Part shown: in pieces, positions 26,986-36,703 of the stretch
Numbering within the stretch: position 1 is the first letter of the stretch
Layout: each line of letters opens with the position of its first letter
Assembly: GCF_019212185.1 (NCBI RefSeq)
Contig: NZ_CP078138.1
Coordinates: 5,376,501-5,440,500 of the forward strand
DNA from: Pseudomonas fluorescens
GTDB lineage: Bacteria > Pseudomonadota > Gammaproteobacteria > Pseudomonadales > Pseudomonadaceae
DNA length: 64,000 nucleotides
Reading direction: 5' to 3'
Notes under the pieces: model-generated
The model's database searches: none
Seen by the model: the letters and a program-made list of their open reading frames with translations, nothing else
Told to the model about the DNA's origin: nothing
Made by a program: the position numbers and the translations under genes

Positions 26986-28098
26986 ATGCGCCAGGATCAT
27001 CAACGCGACTGTATTGAAGTGCTTATCGAAAAGGCCCGTGGCGGCGAGATCAACCGACGCACCTTCATTCAGGCCATGGGCCTGTTGGCGGCGGTGCCGT
27101 TGGCGTTGCGCAGCGGCATCAGTTGGTCGGCGGACAAGCCGCTGGTGGTGGTCAACTGGGGTGGCGACGCCCTGACTGCCTTCCGTTCGGCCTGGACCGA
27201 CACCTTCACCAAGAACACCGGGATCCAGGTGCGCATCGACGGCGCCGGACCAACCGAGGGCGCCATTCGCTCGCAGCTGGCCAGCGGTCAGCCGAGCTGG
27301 GACGTGGTCGACGTCGAGAGCTACAGCGCCATCGTCCTCGGCAAGGAAAAGATCCTGCAGCCGCTGGACTACAGCGTGATCAAGCGCGATCAGGTGGCCC
27401 CGGCACTGGCCTCGGACCACGGCATCGCCAGCTACCAGTTCAGCTACGTGATGGCCTGGGACAGCGAGAAGTTTGGCGACAACGGTCCGAAAACCTGGGC
27501 AGATTTCTGGGACGTGAAGAAATTCCCCGGCAAACGCACCCTGTACAAGTGGATGAACGGCATGCTCGAAGCAGCCTTGCTGGCTGACGGTGTTCCCGCT
27601 GATCAGCTGTATCCGCTGGACGTGGCACGCGCCTTGAACAAGATCGACGAGATCAAGCCACACGTGCTGTCGTTCTGGAGTTCGGGCGCCGAGAGCCAGC
27701 AGTTGATGGTCGACGGCGAAGTCTCGGTCGGTGCGATCTGGCACACCCGCGCCAAGCTGCTCAGTGAAGACACCGAAGGTCGGGTGCGCTGGAGCTTCGA
27801 CAACGGCTTCATCAACTCCAGCAGTTGGGCGGTGTTGAACGGCAATCCGGCCGGCACGCCAGCGGCGATGCAGTTTATCCAGCACGCGCTGCAGCCGGAA
27901 GGTCAGCTGAAGTTGTTCGAACTGCTGGGCAATGGGCCGTCCAACAGCGCCACCGAGAAACTGATGTCGGCCGAGCAACTGGAGGCCAACTGCGCGTCCG
28001 AAGCGAACCTGAAAAAACAGATCGCGCTCAATGCCCAGTGGTACGCCGACAACTATTCAGCCGCCCTGGAACAGTACCTGACGCGACTGTCCAAGTGA
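26986..28098 (+). CDS. ABC importer substrate-binding protein, PotD/opine type, Tat-like signal
   Basis: 370 residues. The N-terminus has a 20-residue charged leader and then 'NRRTFIQAMGLLAAVPLAL', a twin-arginine-type signal (R24, R25). The mature part has the SBP_bac_8-type fold ('VVVNWGGDALTAFR', 'WDVVDVESYSAIVLG', 'VMAWDSEKF'). It binds the substrate in the periplasm and hands it to the two permeases. The class covers polyamines, opines, 2-aminoethylphosphonate and similar cations, and the ligand here is not predictable. Export in folded form would be unusual but known for some binding proteins. Confidence 0.88.
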   Translation: MRQDHQRDCIEVLIEKARGGEINRRTFIQAMGLLAAVPLALRSGISWSADKPLVVVNWGGDALTAFRSAWTDTFTKNTGIQVRIDGAGPTEGAIRSQLASGQPSWDVVDVESYSAIVLGKEKILQPLDYSVIKRDQVAPALASDHGIASYQFSYVMAWDSEKFGDNGPKTWADFWDVKKFPGKRTLYKWMNGMLEAALLADGVPADQLYPLDVARALNKIDEIKPHVLSFWSSGAESQQLMVDGEVSVGAIWHTRAKLLSEDTEGRVRWSFDNGFINSSSWAVLNGNPAGTPAAMQFIQHALQPEGQLKLFELLGNGPSNSATEKLMSAEQLEANCASEANLKKQIALNAQWYADNYSAALEQYLTRLSK

Positions 28099-28108
28099 GC
28101 CCTCGATC

Positions 28109-28975
28109 ATGACCATGACCTTAACCCTGAGCAAACCCAAGCCCCGGTTCAGTTCGCCGGCGCTGGAGCGCAGCCTGCTGCTGTTGCCGCTGCCGGTGTT
28201 GCTGCTGATCTTCTACGTGCTGCCGTTTCTTGGCGTGGTCGGCTGGAGCTTTTCGTTGCCGACGCCGGGCATCGAGCAATATGAGCGGATTGCCACGGAC
28301 CCGGCGATCCACGAAATGCTCTGGCGCACCTTGCGCCTGTGCCTGACGGTCAGTTGCCTGGCGCTGTTGATCGGCTACCTGCTGGCCTACTGCTGGGTGT
28401 TCAGCCCGCCGTTCTGGCAGCGCGTGGTGGAAATCTGCATCTTCATTCCGTTCTGGATCTCGGTACTGGTGCGGGCCTTCGGCTGGTTGATCGCGCTGCG
28501 CAGCAACGGCGTGCTGAACAATGGGCTGATGGGCATGGGCCTGATCGATCAACCGCTGCAGCTGAGTCGCAACGAAATCGGCGTGGTGATCGGCATGCTC
28601 CACGTGATGATTCCGTATGCGGTGTTCCCGCTGCTGTCGAGCATGCGCCAGTTGGACCAACGCATCCTGATGGCCTCCCGTGGTTTGGGTGCCGGGGCGT
28701 TGCGCACCTTCTGGCAAGTGTTGCTGCCACAGACCCTGCCGGGGGTGCTGGGTGCGTTCATCATGGTCTTCGTGTTCTGCCTGGGCTTCTTCATCACCCC
28801 GGTACTGCTGGGTGGCGGACAGACCGTCATGATCGCCGAATACGTGTTCCTGCAAATGTTCCAGACCAGTAACTGGGGCCTGGGTGCAGCGCTCAGCGTG
28901 GTGTTGCTGGCCCTGGTCAGCGCGCTGATCTGGGTCCTGCTGAAAATGACCCGCGTGAACCGCCTGGTAGGCTGA
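28109..28975 (+). CDS. ABC importer permease, PotB-like
   Basis: 288 residues with six hydrophobic helices and the EAA loop 'MASRGLGAGALRTFWQVLLPQTLPG' shape typical of BPD_transp_1. The first helix begins 'LLLLPLPVLLLIFYVLPFLG'. It is 10 bases after the binding protein and 8 before the second permease, so the four genes form one operon. Confidence 0.9.
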   Translation: MTMTLTLSKPKPRFSSPALERSLLLLPLPVLLLIFYVLPFLGVVGWSFSLPTPGIEQYERIATDPAIHEMLWRTLRLCLTVSCLALLIGYLLAYCWVFSPPFWQRVVEICIFIPFWISVLVRAFGWLIALRSNGVLNNGLMGMGLIDQPLQLSRNEIGVVIGMLHVMIPYAVFPLLSSMRQLDQRILMASRGLGAGALRTFWQVLLPQTLPGVLGAFIMVFVFCLGFFITPVLLGGGQTVMIAEYVFLQMFQTSNWGLGAALSVVLLALVSALIWVLLKMTRVNRLVG

Positions 28976-28983
28976 GGTTACTT

Positions 28984-29811
28984 ATGAACACCCATCGCAC
29001 AAGCCTGAGTACCCGGCTGCTGGCCGTAATTGCTATGGCCTTCATGCTGTTCCCGCTGCTGACGGTCATTCCGGTGTCCTTCACCAGCAAACGCTTCCTG
29101 TCGATGCCCGAGGGCAATTGGTCGATGCGGCACTACGAGGCACTGGTGAGCAATCCGGACTGGTTCCATGCCATCAGCCAGAGCCTGACCATCGCCCTCG
29201 CCACCAGTGTCATCGCGACCCTGCTGGCCGCCAGCTTCAGCCTCGGCATCTGGTACTCGCGCTCGAAACTGGCCACCGCGCTGATCGGTCTGGTACTGCT
29301 GCCGATGGCTATTCCGCCGGTGATCTCGGCGCTGGTGCTGTATTTCATGGAAACCAAACTCGGGCGTTTCGCCCCGGGCATGGGCTATGACACCTTGCCC
29401 GGTGTTGTGATTGCCCACGTGATCATGGTCGTGCCCTACGGTGTGGTGACCATGCTGGTTGCCCTCAGCCAGATCGACCGACGCATCGAACTGGCCTCGC
29501 GCAACCTCGGCGCCAGCTTGATGCAGACCACCTTTATGGTGATCCTGCCGAACCTGAAACTGGGCCTGGCCTCCACCGCGCTGCTGGGGTTTGCCCTGTC
29601 GTGGGAGGAAGTGGCGGTGACGCTGTTCATCACCAGCGTCAACGTCGACACCCTGCCCAAGCGGATCTGGAGCGGCTTGCGCGACAACGTAGACCCGAGC
29701 GTGGCGGCGATTTCGGTGTTGTTGATTTCGCTGACCCTGCTGGTGTTGATTGGCCGCCTGGTGGTCCAACACCTGGCCGACAAGCGTGCGCAGAAACTTC
29801 TGCATCCGTAA
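28984..29811 (+). CDS. ABC importer permease, PotC-like
   Basis: 275 residues, six helices and an EAA loop ('LASRNLGASLMQTTFMVILPN' region). It pairs with the PotB-like permease upstream to form the channel. It is the last gene of the importer operon; a rho-independent terminator begins 19 bases after its stop. Confidence 0.9.
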   Translation: MNTHRTSLSTRLLAVIAMAFMLFPLLTVIPVSFTSKRFLSMPEGNWSMRHYEALVSNPDWFHAISQSLTIALATSVIATLLAASFSLGIWYSRSKLATALIGLVLLPMAIPPVISALVLYFMETKLGRFAPGMGYDTLPGVVIAHVIMVVPYGVVTMLVALSQIDRRIELASRNLGASLMQTTFMVILPNLKLGLASTALLGFALSWEEVAVTLFITSVNVDTLPKRIWSGLRDNVDPSVAAISVLLISLTLLVLIGRLVVQHLADKRAQKLLHP

Positions 29812-29830
29812 CGCGCTTACCCCCCGAGAG

Positions 29831-29867
29831 AGCCCCGCGTTTGCCTGGCATGCGCGGGGCTTTTTTC
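29831..29867 (+). terminator. Rho-independent terminator of the ABC importer operon
   Basis: A GC-rich stem, agccccgcg pairing with cgcggggct across a 13-base loop, is followed by six T. Confidence 0.88.
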
Positions 29868-30160
29868 GTTTACCCCCCGCCGCCCCTGTAGGAGCGAGCC
29901 TGCTCGCGATGGTCGTCAACGATGACGCGAACATCCTGAATGCACGCGGCGCCCTCAGGTTTTTCGCTAGCAGGCTCGCTCCCACAAGGAGTTTGCGGTG
30001 GACGCTGATCTCGTGATCAGCCACAAACATTGCAGGAACGAAAACATGACCAGTCACCCGTTCATCCGTGACAACGCCGCCCCGCTCCCATAAATTAGGC
30101 GGCCCGAAAAGCCCCCGGGCTTTCTCGCCCCGATCCAGTTAGAGAAGTAGTGAAATTTCA
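29868..30160. other. Intergenic region after the importer operon
   Basis: Part of the 349-base gap between the PotC-like permease and the next gene. Beyond the terminator and REPIN listed separately, the last 170 bases hold only a possible promoter for the downstream hypothetical gene. I could not assign -35/-10 boxes with confidence, and saw no small ORF or RNA structure. Confidence 0.5.
29887..29986. repeat. REPIN
   Basis: Inverted REP pair of the local family; the right arm is slightly degenerate (ctagcaggctcgctcccaca). It fills most of the gap after the importer terminator. Confidence 0.85.
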
Positions 30161-30865
30161 ATGCCAGATTCCAACACCGCTGAATCCGTAGTCACCCTGT
30201 CGTCCAAAGCGGAATACGAAAACTCCATCAATCTTTCACAACACGTGCCCCAGGCCAAAACCATCAGCGAGATGGTGCTGGACGCCTTTCACAGCAACAA
30301 GGAAAGCGAGCAGATTCGCGAACTGCGCGCGGCCATCCGCGAGGCCCATGACCGTTTCGACGATGACCAGGCCTACGAACTGATGGGCCAGCTCAAGCAA
30401 CTCAAGGACGCCGAGGCCGCCGACAGCGCCGCCCTCGAAGACCTCAGCAGCAAGTTTCCGATCAGCCGCATCCTGTCGAGCTTCAAGGATGACCCGAGCT
30501 TCCAGGAACTGGTCTACGGCCTGGCCCTGAAAGTGTTGAACCAGACCCATCAGGCCATCAGCAATCCGAGCGGCGGTAAAGGCAAAAGCGCCCGCGTGAA
30601 GAAAGAAGCCGAGGTGTTCAGCATCAGCAAGGACGGCGTCAGCGTCACCCTGCCCCTGCGCACCCCACGCTCGAAACCGAGCGTCGACCGCGAAGCCTTC
30701 GAATTCCTCGGCTTCAGCTTTGTCGGCGAAGGCGATGAGCAGGAACTGACCAGCGAGACCTTCCTCGACCACCAGGGCAACGAACAACCCGCCACGCGCA
30801 AAGCCATCATCACCGCCCTGCAACAGCAGACGGCGTTTGAGGGGTACAGCATTACTGCGCAGTAA
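30161..30865 (+). CDS. Conserved hypothetical protein, 234 aa
   Basis: Not recognised. It is acidic to neutral and predicted soluble. An N-terminal half rich in helices and charged residues ('SEQIRELRAAIREAHDRFDD', possibly coiled coil) leads into a lysine-rich linker ('GGKGKSARVKKEAEVFS', about 146-162). The C-terminal part ends 'ATRKAIITALQQQTAFEGY'. It stands alone between a REPIN and a REP cluster. The basic linker hints at nucleic-acid binding, but no known DNA-binding motif is visible. Confidence 0.65.
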   Translation: MPDSNTAESVVTLSSKAEYENSINLSQHVPQAKTISEMVLDAFHSNKESEQIRELRAAIREAHDRFDDDQAYELMGQLKQLKDAEAADSAALEDLSSKFPISRILSSFKDDPSFQELVYGLALKVLNQTHQAISNPSGGKGKSARVKKEAEVFSISKDGVSVTLPLRTPRSKPSVDREAFEFLGFSFVGEGDEQELTSETFLDHQGNEQPATRKAIITALQQQTAFEGYSITAQ

Positions 30866-30888
30866 ATAGATGCCTGACACACCGCCTT

Positions 30889-30910
30889 CGCGAGCAGGCT
30901 CGCTCCTACA
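30889..30910 (-). repeat. Single REP unit
   Basis: cgcgagcaggctcgctcctaca, one REP arm, followed 33 bases later by a separate REPIN in opposite phase. Confidence 0.8.
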
Positions 30911-30942
30911 AGGTTTTGAACTGCGCCAAACGACACAACACC

Positions 30943-31015
30943 TGTAGGAGCGAGCCTGCTCGCGATGAGGCCATAAGCTACACCACTTGCACTTCATCGC
31001 TGGCTCGCTCCAACA
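30943..31015. repeat. REPIN with a degenerate right arm
   Basis: A full left arm (tgtaggagcgagcctgctcg) pairs with a decayed right arm (catcgctggctcgctccaac) across about 30 bases. It abuts the cyo terminator. Confidence 0.75.
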
Positions 31016-31018
31016 AAA

Positions 31019-31052
31019 AGCCCCGCTCTTCTCTCGAAGGCGGGGCTTTTGT
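31019..31052. terminator. Bidirectional rho-independent terminator below cyoE
   Basis: Stem agccccgc/gcggggct with a 13-base loop, flanked by T-rich sequence on the plus side and aaaaa on the other, so it can serve both the minus-strand cyo operon and the plus-strand gene. Confidence 0.85.
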
Positions 31053-31065
31053 ATTGCGGCAAAGC

Positions 31066-31953
31066 TTATGGCGCGTAGGTCAGCAACAGCTCGGTCGGTA
31101 CCTTGAAGTCCAGCGACATCATCACGCTCAGGGCGGTGATGGTAAAGATCGAGAACACGAACAGCTTGCGTGCCCAGACCGTGTCATCCACTGCCTTGTA
31201 GCCGGTCCAGGCCATGTACAACCAGTACATGCCCATGGCCGCGGCGACGGCCAGGTAGCTCATGCCTGCGTAACCACTGAAGGTCAGCATCAAGGTCGCT
31301 ACCAGGAACGCCAGGATGTAGAACAGGATGTGCTTCTTGGCCACCTGGATTCCGCGCTTGACCGGCAGCACCGGGATCGATGCGGCCAGGTAGTCGTTGA
31401 AGCGGAAGATCGCGATGGCGTAGGAATGCGGCATCTGCCACAGGCTGAACATCACCAGCAGGGTCAGCGCAGCCATGTCGAAGCTGTTGCTCACTGCCAC
31501 GTAACCGATCACCGGCGGCATCGCACCCGACAGACTGCCCACCAACGTGCCGTGAACCGACTTGCGCTTGAGGTACAGGCTGTAGAAGCCGACATAGATG
31601 ATGAAACCGATTACCGCGAACAGTGCGGCCAGCGGGTTGGCGACCTTGTACAGCAAGGCAACCCCGGCAACGCCCAGGACGGTCGCGTAGACCAGTGCCA
31701 GTTTCAGGGAAATCAGGCCCTGCACCAGCACGCGGTTCTTGGTGCGCTCCATCTTCAGGTCGATGTCACGGTCGATGCAGTTGTTGAACACGCAACCCGA
31801 GGCCACGACCAGGGACGTGCCGATCATCGCGGCCAGGAAAATGGCCAGATCGACATGCCCCTTCGAGGCCAGGAAAAATCCGCCTGCCACAGAAAGCACG
31901 TTACCGAAAATGATCCCCGGTTTGGTGATTTGGATAAAGTGCTTAAAGGACAT
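31066..31953 (-). CDS. cyoE: Protohaem IX farnesyltransferase (haem O synthase)
   Basis: 295 residues with about nine membrane helices. The prenyl-transferase motif '[18 protein letters not shown]' carries the conserved aspartates that bind Mg-farnesyl diphosphate. It converts haem B to haem O for the bo3 oxidase. It is the last gene of the cyoABCDE operon, 11 bases after cyoD. Confidence 0.95.
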   Translation of the reverse strand: MSFKHFIQITKPGIIFGNVLSVAGGFFLASKGHVDLAIFLAAMIGTSLVVASGCVFNNCIDRDIDLKMERTKNRVLVQGLISLKLALVYATVLGVAGVALLYKVANPLAALFAVIGFIIYVGFYSLYLKRKSVHGTLVGSLSGAMPPVIGYVAVSNSFDMAALTLLVMFSLWQMPHSYAIAIFRFNDYLAASIPVLPVKRGIQVAKKHILFYILAFLVATLMLTFSGYAGMSYLAVAAAMGMYWLYMAWTGYKAVDDTVWARKLFVFSIFTITALSVMMSLDFKVPTELLLTYAP

Positions 31954-31964
31954 CCGGACTTACC

Positions 31965-32297
31965 TCACTTCGCCATCATGAACGTGTGGATGCTGAACAT
32001 GATCCACAGCGACAGGCCAACCAGCAGGACAATCACGATCGCAGCGAAAACAAACGCAATGACGTTGTTACGCTGGGCGGCCGAGCGGTCCATGTGCAGG
32101 AAGTACACCAGGTGCACCAGCACCTGGATGATCGCGAACGCCAGGACGATCCACAGGGTGATCGACTTCGGCAGCGATGGGTACATCACCAGGCCGAACG
32201 GGATCACGGTGAGGATCACCGACAGGATGAAGCCGATGGCGTACGACTTGACGCTGCCGTGACCGGCTTCGTCGTGGGAGTGTGATGCGTTAGCCAT
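31965..32297 (-). CDS. cyoD: Cytochrome bo3 ubiquinol oxidase subunit IV
   Basis: 110 residues with three membrane helices ('SYAIGFILSVILTVIPFGLV', 'LWIVLAFAIIQVLVHLVYFLH', 'VIAFVFAAIVIVLLVGLSLW'), the normal form of CyoD, which helps assemble the CuB site of subunit I. The His-rich N-terminus ('MANASHSHDEAGHG') is common in this subunit. The stop of cyoC directly abuts its start. Confidence 0.95.
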   Translation of the reverse strand: MANASHSHDEAGHGSVKSYAIGFILSVILTVIPFGLVMYPSLPKSITLWIVLAFAIIQVLVHLVYFLHMDRSAAQRNNVIAFVFAAIVIVLLVGLSLWIMFSIHTFMMAK

Positions 32298-32924
32298 TTA
32301 CAGAGTCCCCATCAGGTAAACAACGGTGAATACGCAGATCCACACAACGTCCAGGAAGTGCCAGAACAGGCTCAGGCAGCTTAGACGCGTCTTGTTGGTC
32401 GCCGTCAGGCCGTGTTTGTTGACCTGATACATCATGATCGCCATCCAGATCAGACCGCTGGTCACGTGCAGACCGTGGGTACCAACCAGGGTGAAGAAGC
32501 CGGACAGGAAGCCGGAACGGCTAGGGCCGTAGCCCTCGGAGATCAGAACGTGGAACTCGTTGATCTCCATGCCGATGAAGCCGGCACCGAACAGGAAGGT
32601 CATGGCCAACCAGCCCAGGACCTGCTTCTTGTTGCCCTTGAAGAAGGCCAGCATGGCGAAGCCGTAGGTGATCGAACTGAACAGCAGCAGAGCGGTTTCG
32701 CCCAGTACGTACGGCAGTTCGAAGATGTCGTGGCCCGACGGGCCACCCGCTACGTTGTTTACCAGTACCGCGTACACCGCGAAGATCGACGCAAACAGGA
32801 TGCAGTCGGTCATCAGGTAGAGCCAGAAACCGTATACGGTCATCTCGCCCGAGTCGTGGTGGTGGTCATCGTGCCCATGTCCATCGACATGGGTGTGTCC
32901 AGCATTGGTCACTAAGTTCGACAT
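32298..32924 (-). CDS. cyoC: Cytochrome bo3 ubiquinol oxidase subunit III
   Basis: 208 residues with five membrane helices and a histidine-rich N-terminus ('[18 protein letters not shown]', about residues 10-27), which is longer in His than the E. coli protein. It has the CoxC motif 'GVHGLHV'-like '[15 protein letters not shown]'. It is the third gene of the operon, 3 bases after cyoB. Confidence 0.95.
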   Translation of the reverse strand: MSNLVTNAGHTHVDGHGHDDHHHDSGEMTVYGFWLYLMTDCILFASIFAVYAVLVNNVAGGPSGHDIFELPYVLGETALLLFSSITYGFAMLAFFKGNKKQVLGWLAMTFLFGAGFIGMEINEFHVLISEGYGPSRSGFLSGFFTLVGTHGLHVTSGLIWMAIMMYQVNKHGLTATNKTRLSCLSLFWHFLDVVWICVFTVVYLMGTL

Positions 32925-32927
32925 GGT

Positions 32928-34958
32928 TTAAGCCTGTTCCAACGAGGTTTCAACACGGGTGGCAGTAGCAGGGACTTTCCCGGCGGCAACCAGACGCTTG
33001 TGCTGCTCGGCTTCGATGCGCTCGATCACGTCGACCGGCACCATATAGCCTTGATCATCACGGGCCGCGTGGATCGCGAAGTAGATCACGGTGCCCGCAA
33101 GGCTCGCGATTGCCAGCCACCAGATGTGCCAGATCATCGCGAAACCGAACACGGTCAACAGCGCGCCCATCACCACACCGGTCGCGGTGTTGTTCGGCAT
33201 GTGGATCGGCTGGTACTTGGCCGGAGCCTGGTACGCAGTGCCGTTTTCCTTGGCTTCGGTGAACGGGTCGATGCAGTCTGCTTTTGGCAGCACGGCGAAG
33301 TTGTAGAACGGAGGTGGCGACGAGGTCGACCATTCCAGGGTATGGGCATTCCACGGGTCACCGTGTTCGCACATGTTTTCTGGCAGCTTGCGGTCACGCA
33401 CGCTGACGTACAGCTGGATCAGCTGGCAGGCGATGCCGACAGCGATCATCACCGCACCGAACATGGCCACGTACAGGTACGGGACCCACTCAGGGTTGGT
33501 GGTGGCGTTCAGACGACGGGTCATGCCCATGAAGCCCAGTACATAGAGCGGCATGAACGCGACGAAGAAGCCGGTGATCCAGAACCAGAATGCAGCCTTG
33601 CCCCAACCTTCGTGCAGCTTGAAGCCGAACGCTTTAGGGAAGTAGAACGCGAAACCTGCGATGTAGCCGAATACCGCGCCGCCGATGATCACGTTGTGGA
33701 AGTGCGCGATCACGAACAGGCTGTTGTGCAGGACGAAGTCCGCACCCGGGATGGCCAGCAGTACGCCGGTCATGCCGCCGATGGCGAAGGTCACCATGAA
33801 GCCCAGGGTCCACAGAACCTGGCTGGTGAAACGCAAACGGCCCTGGTAGATGGTGAACAGCCAGTTGAATAGCTTCACACCCGTCGGGATCGAAATCAGC
33901 ATCGTCGCCAGGCCGAAGAAGGCGTTGACGCTGGCACCCGAACCCATGGTGAAGAAGTGGTGCAGCCAAACCATGAAGCCCAGTACCGAGATCGCGCCCG
34001 AGGCGTAGATCATCGAGTGGTGGCCGAACAGTTTCTTGCCGGTGAACGCCGAGATCACTTCCGAGAAAATGCCGAATGCCGGCAGGATCAGGATGTATAC
34101 CTCAGGGTGGCCCCACGCCCAGAACAGGTTGACGTACATCATTGGATTGCCACCAAGTTCATTGGTGAAAATGTGGAAATCCATGTAACGGTCAAGCGTC
34201 AGCAGTGCCAGGGTAGCGGTCAGGATCGGGAACGAAGCGACGATCAGGACGTTGGCCCAGGTGCAGGTCCAGGTGAAGATCGGCATGTCCATCAGTTTCA
34301 TGCCAGGGGTACGCATTTTCAGTACGGTCGCGAGGAAGTTGACCCCCGTTAGCGTCGTACCTAACCCGGATAGCTGTAGCGCCCAGATGTAGTAATCCAT
34401 CCCCACGCCCGGGCTGAATTGCAGGCCCGACAGCGGCGGATAGGCAACCCAACCGGTCTTGGCGAATTCGCCGACGCCCAGGGACAGGTTGATCAGTACC
34501 ACGCCGGAAACCAGCAGCCAGAAGCTCAGGGAGTTCAGGAACGGGAAGGCAACGTCACGCGCGCCGATCTGCAGCGGCACTGCAAGGTTCATCAGGCCAG
34601 TGAAGAATGGCATCGCCATGAAGATGATCATGATCACACCGTGAGCGGTGAAGATCTGGTCATAGTGTTCAGGCGGCAGGTAGCCAGGCGAACCTTCGGT
34701 GGCCATGGCCAACTGGGTACGCATCATGATGGCGTCGGCAAAGCCGCGCAGCAGCATGACCATGGCGACGATGATGTACATCACGCCAATTTTCTTGTGG
34801 TCAACCGAAGTCAGCCACTCGGTCCAGAGATAGGTCCACTTCTTGAAGTAAGTGATACCCGCGAACAGTGCCAGACCACCCAGCGCGATCATGGCGATGG
34901 TCACCATCACGATCGGCTCGTGGAACGGGACCGCTTCCCAACTTAATTTACCAAACAT
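32928..34958 (-). CDS. cyoB: Cytochrome bo3 ubiquinol oxidase subunit I
   Basis: 676 residues, about fifteen helices. It carries the haem-copper signature '[17 protein letters not shown]' (His ligand of CuB and cross-linked Tyr), 'MWLHHFF'-like '[10 protein letters not shown]' (two CuB histidines) and '[16 protein letters not shown]' (haem ligands). It holds haem b and the o3-CuB centre, reduces O2 to water and pumps protons. It is 3 bases after cyoA. Confidence 0.97.
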   Translation of the reverse strand: MFGKLSWEAVPFHEPIVMVTIAMIALGGLALFAGITYFKKWTYLWTEWLTSVDHKKIGVMYIIVAMVMLLRGFADAIMMRTQLAMATEGSPGYLPPEHYDQIFTAHGVIMIIFMAMPFFTGLMNLAVPLQIGARDVAFPFLNSLSFWLLVSGVVLINLSLGVGEFAKTGWVAYPPLSGLQFSPGVGMDYYIWALQLSGLGTTLTGVNFLATVLKMRTPGMKLMDMPIFTWTCTWANVLIVASFPILTATLALLTLDRYMDFHIFTNELGGNPMMYVNLFWAWGHPEVYILILPAFGIFSEVISAFTGKKLFGHHSMIYASGAISVLGFMVWLHHFFTMGSGASVNAFFGLATMLISIPTGVKLFNWLFTIYQGRLRFTSQVLWTLGFMVTFAIGGMTGVLLAIPGADFVLHNSLFVIAHFHNVIIGGAVFGYIAGFAFYFPKAFGFKLHEGWGKAAFWFWITGFFVAFMPLYVLGFMGMTRRLNATTNPEWVPYLYVAMFGAVMIAVGIACQLIQLYVSVRDRKLPENMCEHGDPWNAHTLEWSTSSPPPFYNFAVLPKADCIDPFTEAKENGTAYQAPAKYQPIHMPNNTATGVVMGALLTVFGFAMIWHIWWLAIASLAGTVIYFAIHAARDDQGYMVPVDVIERIEAEQHKRLVAAGKVPATATRVETSLEQA

Positions 34959-34961
34959 CTT

Positions 34962-35897
34962 TTACTCCTCTGCCCCGGCAGCTGAATGCGAGTCCATGTC
35001 CGTAGCGGCCACTTCTTTTTCTTTCTTCTCGTGCTTGACCTTCGGACCCGGTTTCATGCCTTCGTACTTGTCGACGATGGTCTGGAACAGGTTCGGCGTC
35101 ACCGACGAATAGAGTTCAACCGGGTTGTTCTGGCTTTGCTTGGCAAGAGCCGCGTATTCAGCTTGTTCAAGCTGTTTAGGTGACTTTTTGACTTCACTTA
35201 CCCAGGCGTCGAATTCTTCCTGAGTGGTGGAAATAGCCTTGAATTTCATGCCGGTGAAGCCAGCGCCGCTGTAGTTGGCGGAGATACCGTCCATTTCAGC
35301 GTTGCGATCAGCGATCAGGTGCAATTTGGTCTGCATACCCGCCATCGCGTAGATCTGGCCGCCCAGGCCCGGGATGAAGAACGAGTTCATCACGGCGTCG
35401 GAGGTGATGCGGAAGTTGATCGGCGTGTGGGCCGGGAACACGATCTTGTTGACCGTGGCAATGCCTTGTTCCGGATAGATGAACAGCCACTTCCAGTCCA
35501 GCGCGACCACTTCGATGGTCACCGGCTTCACGTCGGATTCGATCGGACGGTACGGGTCCAGTTCGTGAGTCGACTTGTAGGTGATGTAACCCAGGGCAAT
35601 GATGATCAGCACCGGAACAGTCCACACCGCGATTTCAATCTTGGTGGAGTGGTTCCATTTAGGCGTGTAGGTCGCCTTGGTGTTGGAGGCGCGGTATTTC
35701 CAGGCGAACAGGAACGTCATGACGATCACCGGAATAACCACCAACAGCATCAGCAGCGTGGCGGTGATGATCAGGTTTCGCTGTTCCAGGCCAACCTGGC
35801 CCGTGGGATTGAGCAAGGTCATGTTGCAACCTCCCAGCAACAACGTGCCGAGCAGCGGCACTAAGCCTAGTAGTCTGGGGTACCTGTTTTTACTCAT
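34962..35897 (-). CDS. cyoA: Cytochrome bo3 ubiquinol oxidase subunit II
   Basis: 311 residues from the ATG at 35897 (gagg site 8 bases upstream). A lipoprotein signal ends 'LLLGGC' (Cys 24), two membrane helices follow, then the cupredoxin domain. The CuA ligands of cytochrome c oxidases are absent, as expected for a quinol oxidase, with 'DWKWLFIYPEQGIATVN' in their place. The tail is charged (KVKHEKKEKE). It is the first gene of the operon, with more than 700 bases of non-coding DNA upstream. Confidence 0.95.
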   Translation of the reverse strand: MSKNRYPRLLGLVPLLGTLLLGGCNMTLLNPTGQVGLEQRNLIITATLLMLLVVIPVIVMTFLFAWKYRASNTKATYTPKWNHSTKIEIAVWTVPVLIIIALGYITYKSTHELDPYRPIESDVKPVTIEVVALDWKWLFIYPEQGIATVNKIVFPAHTPINFRITSDAVMNSFFIPGLGGQIYAMAGMQTKLHLIADRNAEMDGISANYSGAGFTGMKFKAISTTQEEFDAWVSEVKKSPKQLEQAEYAALAKQSQNNPVELYSSVTPNLFQTIVDKYEGMKPGPKVKHEKKEKEVAATDMDSHSAAGAEE

Positions 35898-36646
35898 CTC
35901 ACGACCTCTAAAGCAGCTTGCGCAATGCAGTTGGGTTTTGATCGCCAACACTTCACCCTGCCAAGGGTTGGCATTTTTCTTGGATTGAATAAGGGCTTGC
36001 CCGTCATGCGTTAAACGCGCAGTGACATCACCTCGGCGAGCGCTGGTTTCTTATTCGAATTCGTGGTCAAAGGCCTTGTCACAGACCAATTCCATTTGGT
36101 GCGGAAAATTGGAAGGCACCGACACCTGGGGTCGCATGGAGCACTCAAACCGCCCCTCGACCACCCTTCGCTGCTCAGGGATGAGCAGTGCCGGAATTTC
36201 AGTGCGGGCGATTGTAGATATGTAGCGTTTTATAAACCATGTCTCATCCCGAAATAATTTTTATCGGATACAGCAACAATCATTAAATAAATTCGTAATG
36301 ACCGCCTATCTTATCGCGATTAATTCTCAACAAGAACCCCAAAAAATGTAAGTCTACTGGGCGCATTTCAGACAGCTTCGTCTTTCAGCAGTCGCCGCCG
36401 CCCTCGCCAAAGCCCCCTTTTCACAAGGCCTCTGGCCATTTGCTGGCCGCTGTTAAAATTGCCTGGCTCCCGCGACGAATAGGTCCTGGCCCAATACGCT
36501 TCAGGCTCGATTTTCTGTATCAATCCATAACCAAAAGTGGAATTTGAAATGCACTGCGACACTTTCTCTGTGACAACATGTCGCACATGTGTCGCACCCG
36601 AACTTGCGTCACGTCATGGTCTTCCCATGCAGTGGCCAAAACGCAA
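35898..36646. other. Long intergenic region upstream of cyoA
   Basis: About 750 bases without a convincing gene. The 100 bases next to cyoA hold a 15-base palindrome (tgccaagggttggca, 35959-35973). The middle part (36230-36350) is unusually AT-rich for this genome. A group of tgtcgca/tgcgaca words stands at 36555-36596 (listed separately). Short open frames here (for example 36022-36225 and 36368-36586) have no good start site and odd codon use, so I do not call them genes. The size suggests a complex promoter for cyo, or an unannotated RNA. Confidence 0.5.
36555..36596. promoter_or_regulatory. Cluster of tgcgaca/tgtcgca half-sites upstream of cyo and dsbB
   Basis: tgcgaca at 36555-36561 faces tgtcgca at 36579-36585, and the latter is repeated 11 bases on at 36590-36596, one helical turn apart. 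The gcgac/gtcgc words match the half-site reported for the PrrA/RegA family, to which Pseudomonas RoxR belongs and which controls terminal oxidases. The factor is inferred. Confidence 0.4.
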
Positions 36647-36679
36647 AACGCCCCGGCCTCTGTCGAGGGCCGGGGCGTT
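36647..36679. terminator. Bidirectional rho-independent terminator below dsbB
   Basis: Very stable stem aacgccccggcc/ggccggggcgtt with a 9-base loop, flanked by T-rich tracts on both strands (gttgtttt on plus, gttttgcgtttt on minus). It ends the minus-strand dsbB transcript. Confidence 0.88.
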
Positions 36680-36703
36680 GTTTTCAGCTGGGGAGGCCTG
36701 AGG

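Noticed and set aside
25831..27978. 715-codon minus-strand open frame
   Set aside because: Antisense to the ABC ATPase and binding protein, which have complete motifs; shadow of GC-rich codons.
36022..36225. Short frame in the cyo upstream region
   Set aside because: No ribosome-binding site, cysteine/serine-rich composition unlike local genes.
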